Shown: positions 7,487 through 10,802 of the stretch, one piece after another
Position numbering within the stretch: position 1 is the stretch's first letter
Layout: every line of letters starts with the position of its first letter
Source of the DNA: JAQGMO01 sp050954505
Lineage (GTDB): Bacteria; Pseudomonadota; Gammaproteobacteria; Burkholderiales; Burkholderiaceae_D
Reading direction: 5' to 3'
Assembly: GCA_050954505.1 (NCBI GenBank)
Contig: JBPBPY010000407.1
Location: 1 to 10,802, forward strand
DNA length: 10,802 nucleotides
Made by a program: the position numbers and the translations under genes
Notes under the pieces: generated by a model
Told to the model about the DNA's origin: nothing
Databases searched by the model: none
The model's input: only the letters and a program-made list of their open reading frames with translations

Positions 7487-7512
7487 GCGCTGGCCGTGCC
7501 ATTGGCCAGCGC
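7487..7512 (-). terminator. Perfect 9-bp hairpin past the orphan gene, candidate terminator
   Basis: GCGCTGGCC (7487-7495) and GGCCAGCGC (7504-7512) form a perfect 9-bp, GC-rich stem with an 8-base loop. In the direction of the minus-strand gene it starts 24 bases after the stop codon, the expected place for a terminator. No T run follows in that direction, so it would be a non-canonical terminator or a 3' protective structure. Confidence 0.4.
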
Positions 7513-7535
7513 AGCCACAAGTCGCAAGTCACCGT

Positions 7536-9437
7536 TCAGGACGAAGACTGTTCCGATTGTTCACTGGAGCGCTCAAGCTGTGCCGACCCCTCGAGCGACT
7601 GCTCGGTGCGTTCCGAATTCTCCAGCTTTTCCGATTGATCGGATTCGGATTCATGCGCACGCGGCGTGAAAGCCGGACCGTGCAACAAGTCGATCAGGCG
7701 TGACAGCGCTTTTTTTTCATGCTGCGACAGTTCGCTGCCGAAGCGGTGCTGATAAACCAGTGCCGCGGTATGGCAGGCGCTTTGCAGCACCGGCATGACC
7801 ATCTCATGGCGGTATTGCTTGACCGCCTTGGTGATCAGCACCTGCAACGGTTGGGCCAATTCGTCAAACCCCATCCACACATGGAAGTCGCCAATGGCGT
7901 GATTGAAACGGCGTTGCTCCGACCTGGCCGCCAACTGCAGACTGCGGCTGCGCACGACCTGGTCACCCTCGTCACGGCTGAGCTCGCGCCCAAGCAGACT
8001 GCTGATGCGATCATGCTTGTGCTCTTCCGGCGTTTGCACACTGACGACCAGACTCCGGTGATGCTTGTCAGTGTGTTGCATCAGCGACTTGACCAGCGGA
8101 GCAATGGCCTTGTTGAAATGCTTGATGAAATGCCGGCACAGGATGTCGAGCACCTCATGGTCGGCGTCGGCTTGCAAGGTGATGAAGTCGCGCGTGATTC
8201 CCTGGATGATTCTTGCCAGCCCGCGCGTGACCAGGAACTGGTTCAGCATATTGACGCGAAACCGGTTGACGATGGTCTGACCAGCCCTTTCACCATTCTT
8301 GCCCACGGCGGTGCTGCAAAGTTTGAGCAATTCCAGATCCAGGGCGCTGAGGCCGCCAAGGAATTTGCGCGGCATGCTGGAGCGCTGGTGTGAACCATCG
8401 CCCAGTACATCCCTGGCGAAGGCGTTGAAGAAAAGTGTCAATTCCTGTGAAGCGTTTTGCGTGGTGCCGGGAATGTCACCCTTGATCTGTTTTGGCGTAC
8501 TTCCCTTGACCATGGTGGAGGTGTCTTCCATCGCTTCGGGGCGCCCGCTGAAATGCCGGTTGACGGCCTCGACGAGGATGACTGCCTGTTTGAACAAAAT
8601 CGTGTCGGCCTCCAGGAAGGCATTGCGAAATTGTCGCGCCACCGTGGCCGTGAGATTGAGCTGTGCAGGTCTGCCGGCCGCCGGCGGCTGAACCGCCTGT
8701 TTGTCTGCGCCAGCAATGCTTGCCGCAGAACGTTTTTTTTGCGGCAACCCGAGCGCATTGGCAACCAGCGTTTCTTCCAGCTCGGCACGCTGCCGCACCG
8801 CCAGTTCCTCTTCCCAGGCAGCAGGCACATGACCGGGCTGGCGCGCGACCCACAGCTCACCGCGTCCGGCTGTCAGGATGGACTCTTCAGTGACCAGCAT
8901 TGGCTGGTCCTGTGACGGCCGCATCGAATAGGCGTAATACAGCGCAAGCAATTTGCCATAAGCCTTGAGGTCGCTGGGATGGGGCAACTCGCCGATCGCC
9001 GGCGGCACCCATTTTTTCTTGATGTTTTGCGCACTCGGGCTCGTTGGCAATGTGGGCAATGTGGGCAATGTGGGCAATGGGCTGCCGGCATTGGCCCTGG
9101 CCGGCGTAGGGGAACCGGTTTGCATCGGATGGGAACTGGTGGGTCTGGCTGGCTTGACTGGCGAAGCAGGCTGTGCGGCAAGGCCTGAAGGCGAAACCGG
9201 CAATGCCGACTCGGTCTCGGCACGCATGTGCAAAAACCTCGGTGAGGCGACCGCCCACACGGGCTTGCCGGGTGGGGAGGTAAGGGGGGAAGCCAATGGC
9301 GGGGTCATTGGCAGTGCAAGGGTACGGCGTTCCGAGCGCATGCGCGGAACCTGGCCCTGCAGCGGCAAATGCACTGCTGCCGCAGCGCCGGACGGCTGGG
9401 GTTGCCTGGGCGAGCGCCCGGTGCCGATCTTTTCCAT
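7536..9437 (-). CDS. Unrecognised large protein with low-complexity ends (orphan candidate)
   Basis: I do not recognise this protein. From the ATG at 9437 it is 633 residues. Residues 1 to about 135 are Pro/Ser/Ala/Thr-rich and probably disordered, including four LPT repeats (121-132). A short block around 142-190 contains LALYYAYSM. A mainly helical core follows from about 262 to 587, with stretches such as RQFRNAFLEADTILFKQA, FIKHFNKAIAPLVKSL and HEKKALSRLIDLLHG. The tail from about 593 is Ser/Glu/Gln-rich and ends SSEQSEQSSS. No signal peptide, membrane helix or catalytic motif is visible. The frame is well supported in the core by length and high third-position GC. The start is uncertain: the frame is open upstream to 9560 with a TTG at 9491, and an ATG at 9564 in another frame begins a plausible N-terminus. 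It is flanked by ordinary housekeeping genes. The domain order, disordered then helical then acidic tail, would suit an effector or adaptor, but this is speculation. Confidence 0.75.
   Translation of the reverse strand: MEKIGTGRSPRQPQPSGAAAAVHLPLQGQVPRMRSERRTLALPMTPPLASPLTSPPGKPVWAVASPRFLHMRAETESALPVSPSGLAAQPASPVKPARPTSSHPMQTGSPTPARANAGSPLPTLPTLPTLPTSPSAQNIKKKWVPPAIGELPHPSDLKAYGKLLALYYAYSMRPSQDQPMLVTEESILTAGRGELWVARQPGHVPAAWEEELAVRQRAELEETLVANALGLPQKKRSAASIAGADKQAVQPPAAGRPAQLNLTATVARQFRNAFLEADTILFKQAVILVEAVNRHFSGRPEAMEDTSTMVKGSTPKQIKGDIPGTTQNASQELTLFFNAFARDVLGDGSHQRSSMPRKFLGGLSALDLELLKLCSTAVGKNGERAGQTIVNRFRVNMLNQFLVTRGLARIIQGITRDFITLQADADHEVLDILCRHFIKHFNKAIAPLVKSLMQHTDKHHRSLVVSVQTPEEHKHDRISSLLGRELSRDEGDQVVRSRSLQLAARSEQRRFNHAIGDFHVWMGFDELAQPLQVLITKAVKQYRHEMVMPVLQSACHTAALVYQHRFGSELSQHEKKALSRLIDLLHGPAFTPRAHESESDQSEKLENSERTEQSLEGSAQLERSSEQSEQSSS
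9045..9080. repeat. 9-bp tandem repeat, four copies, encoding LPT repeats
   Basis: Four copies of a 9-bp unit (plus strand GGGCAATGT, the first copy TGGCAATGT and the last GGGCAATGG) lie in the disordered N-terminal part of the orphan gene. On its coding strand they specify four Leu-Pro-Thr triplets. Copies are nearly identical at DNA level, unlike the surrounding degenerate low-complexity sequence, which suggests recent slippage expansion. Gain or loss of units keeps the frame. Confidence 0.8.
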
Positions 9438-9702
9438 CGCTGCTCGAGGTGTGGGAATCGGAACTTTCGCTTTGCTCGGTTTGCGGTACAAATGACCAGC
9501 GCGTTGGCGAGGTGGTGTTGGCAGGTGAACCTGGAAGTCGTTGAGAAATTTTATCGGGATTCATTGGTTTGGTCCGCAGTCAATGGAGTCGGTCGCGCCC
9601 CGGTCGGCAGCGGCGGCAGCCGGACTCAAAAGCCTGCGCGCAGCGTCCATGTAATGCCGGCGGCAGAATCTTGTGCACGCCACCGCGCCTGCCCGGGACT
9701 GG

Positions 9703-9721
9703 ATTGGTACTCCAATTGGTA
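9703..9721. promoter_or_regulatory. Operator-like ATTGGTA repeats upstream of the orphan gene
   Basis: The 247-bp stretch 9565-9811 between yaeQ and the orphan gene contains no convincing gene. ATTGGTA occurs at 9703-9709 and again at 9715-9721, 12 bp apart, and the same bases contain the inverted repeat ATTGG-TACT-CCAAT (9703-9716). Two similar CCCGGGAC boxes flank this motif, at about 9692 and 9742, 50 bp apart. On the minus strand TAATAT (9773-9768) resembles a -10 box, but no well-spaced -35 accompanies it. The position suits control of the minus-strand orphan gene. A regulator cannot be named. Confidence 0.25.
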
Positions 9722-9811
9722 ACTTCCGACCGTGGCGTGTTCCCGGGACCGGCAGCTGTCCACCCAGATATTAGGAAAACGCGCTATCCATTAACCTCCA
9801 GCACCTTGCAA

Positions 9812-10360
9812 TCACCGTTCCTGCGGCGCCTTGATGGTGTCGAAATCGACCTGAACGGTTTGCTCGCCGGCGCTGACCCACATCTGCCCATCCTGGATGG
9901 TGCATTGCAGCTGCATGTTGCGTTGTGCCAACGCAGCCAGGGCCAGCGAGGTTTCGCTGGCGATATTCACAACCGTGAGATTGCGGGCACGCTCGACCCG
10001 GCTACCCACTTGTCCCCACCAGATCGGGCTTGAAGTGCTGTAGCTGTACACCATCACCTGCGCTGCCCGGCCGCAGGCTTTGAGCATGCGCTTGTCGTCA
10101 GGCTGGCCGACATCGATCCACAAGTCAATCGCACCGGTGAAATCCTTTTGCCAGATATCGGGTTCATCGACATCGCTCAAGCCTTTGGCAAAAACCAGCT
10201 GTTCATGAGCATGGCGCATGAAGGCCACCAGACGAACCATCATGCGTTCATCGGTTTCCGATGGATGCCGCGCAATCGTCAGGGAATGCTCCTGGTAATA
10301 GTTGCGATCCATGTCGGCGATCTGTACATCCGCCTTGAATATCGTTGCCTTGAGCGCCAT
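9812..10360 (-). CDS. yaeQ: YaeQ family protein
   Basis: This 182-residue protein matches the YaeQ family over its whole length, a family with a PD-(D/E)XK nuclease-like fold and poorly defined function. E. coli yaeQ was named for an effect on loss of the transcription elongation factor RfaH. Family landmarks are the opening MALKATIFKA, LTIARHPSETDERMMVRL (27-44), LSDVDEPDIW (61-70), AIDLWIDVGQPDDKRM-KAC (77-95), PIWW (112-115) and ATIQDG-like CTIQDGQMWVS (153-163). No signal peptide is present, so it is cytoplasmic. The start at 10360 was chosen because YaeQ proteins begin MALKATI; an ATG four codons earlier (10372) is the only close alternative. No clear ribosome binding site is visible at either. 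The gene is divergent from the DUF1415 gene and 247 bp or more upstream of the orphan gene on the same strand. Confidence 0.95.
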   Translation of the reverse strand: MALKATIFKADVQIADMDRNYYQEHSLTIARHPSETDERMMVRLVAFMRHAHEQLVFAKGLSDVDEPDIWQKDFTGAIDLWIDVGQPDDKRMLKACGRAAQVMVYSYSTSSPIWWGQVGSRVERARNLTVVNIASETSLALAALAQRNMQLQCTIQDGQMWVSAGEQTVQVDFDTIKAPQER

Positions 10361-10659
10361 TGTGTCTGCCATTGAAAAAGTTGCGGCAGCACGTTTGGAA
10401 GACCCGCTCGCGCTGCCAGAGGAGTGGAAGGATAGCCGATCACGACGCTTCCTGTGCAGCTCTGTGGACGCTCGCATGCCGCTGCGGCCGGGTTTGCATG
10501 AGCCGTGGCCGGTCATGGTGGTGCCGACTGCTTGCACACCGAGGGCGATGCCTGGACAATACAGCCATTGCCAATCAATCCGGGGCGCTGTCGATGCATG
10601 ACGCACTTGCCGCTGCGGTTCCCCATTTTTTGCCCCATTGCGCTTACTGCGCCTTTTCC
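10361..10659. other. Divergent intergenic region between yaeQ and the DUF1415 gene
   Basis: This 299-bp gap should hold the promoters of yaeQ (leftward) and the DUF1415 gene (rightward). Short frames cross it, including an upstream extension of the yaeQ frame to 10678, but their products are Arg/Ser-rich and resemble no protein. I see no well-spaced -35/-10 pair, no strong hairpin and no repeat. A pyrimidine-rich patch (CCCCATTTTTTGCCCC) lies at about 10621-10636, just upstream of the rightward gene. Confidence 0.5.
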
Positions 10660-10802
10660 ATGACTGCCATGCCTGCACTGTCTGATGACCATGTCCTGTC
10701 GACCACGCGCCACTGGCTCGAACGCGCCGTCATCGGCTTGAATCTATGCCCTTTTGCCAAGGCCGTACACGTCAAGCGCCAGATCCGCTATTGCCTCTGC
10801 CC
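10660..10802 (+). CDS. DUF1415 family protein, N-terminal part only
   Basis: The last 143 bases encode the first 47 residues of a DUF1415 protein, and the rest lies beyond the window. The family signature is clear: TTRHWLERAVIGLNLCPFAK (15-34) followed by AVHVKRQIRY. The two cysteines C30 and C46 and the NLCPFAK stretch are typical. DUF1415 proteins are small cytoplasmic proteins of unknown function, usually under 250 residues. The ATG at 10660 is the most upstream reasonable start; a second in-frame ATG three codons later (10669) is equally possible, and neither has a clear ribosome binding site. It is transcribed divergently from yaeQ. Confidence 0.88.
   Translation, partial: MTAMPALSDDHVLSTTRHWLERAVIGLNLCPFAKAVHVKRQIRYCLC

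Noticed and set aside
7719..8393. Plus-strand 224-codon frame opposite the orphan gene
   Set aside because: The minus frame is open over more than 1.9 kb with better codon use; the plus product is His/Gln-rich and resembles an antisense shadow.
7536..9437. Assignment of the orphan protein to DUF1631
   Set aside because: Size and helical character are reminiscent of that family, but I could not identify its characteristic motifs, so I left the protein unassigned.
9812..10678. Extended yaeQ start giving a 288-residue protein
   Set aside because: The extra N-terminus is low-complexity Arg/Ser-rich, while YaeQ proteins start at MALKATI and are about 180 residues long.

Overview
The window is high-GC chromosomal DNA with dense, ordinary bacterial gene packing. 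Gene content and protein style suggest a betaproteobacterium of the order Burkholderiales, most likely Oxalobacteraceae (a Massilia/Herminiimonas/Herbaspirillum type). The evidence is a MoxR/DUF58/DUF3488-transglutaminase cluster next to an MltB-type lipoprotein, a YaeQ protein and a DUF1415 protein. The genus is an inference from protein style, not a search. There are no rRNA or tRNA genes, insertion sequences or CRISPR arrays.

Layout. (1) 1-1662, minus strand: the ribosome-assembly GTPase YlqF/RbgA (cut by the window edge), preceded by a complete class II-type histone deacetylase/acetylpolyamine amidohydrolase family enzyme. A possible 27-codon reading frame overlaps the deacetylase start by ATGA. 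(2) 1663-1947: divergent intergenic region. (3) 1948-7291, plus strand: a tight four-gene cluster of MoxR AAA+ ATPase, DUF58 membrane protein, TgpA-like membrane transglutaminase and MltB lytic transglycosylase lipoprotein. Gaps are 60 bp, a 4-bp ATGA overlap and 14 bp, so co-transcription is likely. (4) 7292-7535: a convergent intergenic region with a long compound hairpin just after mltB, about nine degenerate 10-bp tandem repeats, and a second perfect hairpin just past the minus-strand gene. (5) 7536-9437 (or further upstream), minus strand: a large protein I do not recognise, with a Pro/Ser-rich low-complexity N-terminus, a helical core and a Ser/Glu-rich tail. Its 5' end has an unresolved reading-frame conflict. 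(6) 9565-9811: intergenic, with operator-like repeats. (7) 9812-10360, minus strand: YaeQ. (8) 10361-10659: divergent intergenic region. (9) 10660 to the edge, plus strand: start of a DUF1415 protein.

How the genes work together. The plus-strand cluster reads as an envelope module. MoxR ATPases act as chaperone-like remodelers for partner proteins. DUF58 proteins are their usual genetic partners, and TgpA has a transglutaminase-fold domain expected on the periplasmic face. MltB cuts peptidoglycan glycan strands from the outer membrane. A functional link between TgpA and MltB is inferred from adjacency only.

The parts least explained by known families are the orphan protein at 7536-9437 with its disputed start, and the structured 245-bp intergenic region containing the 10-bp repeats.
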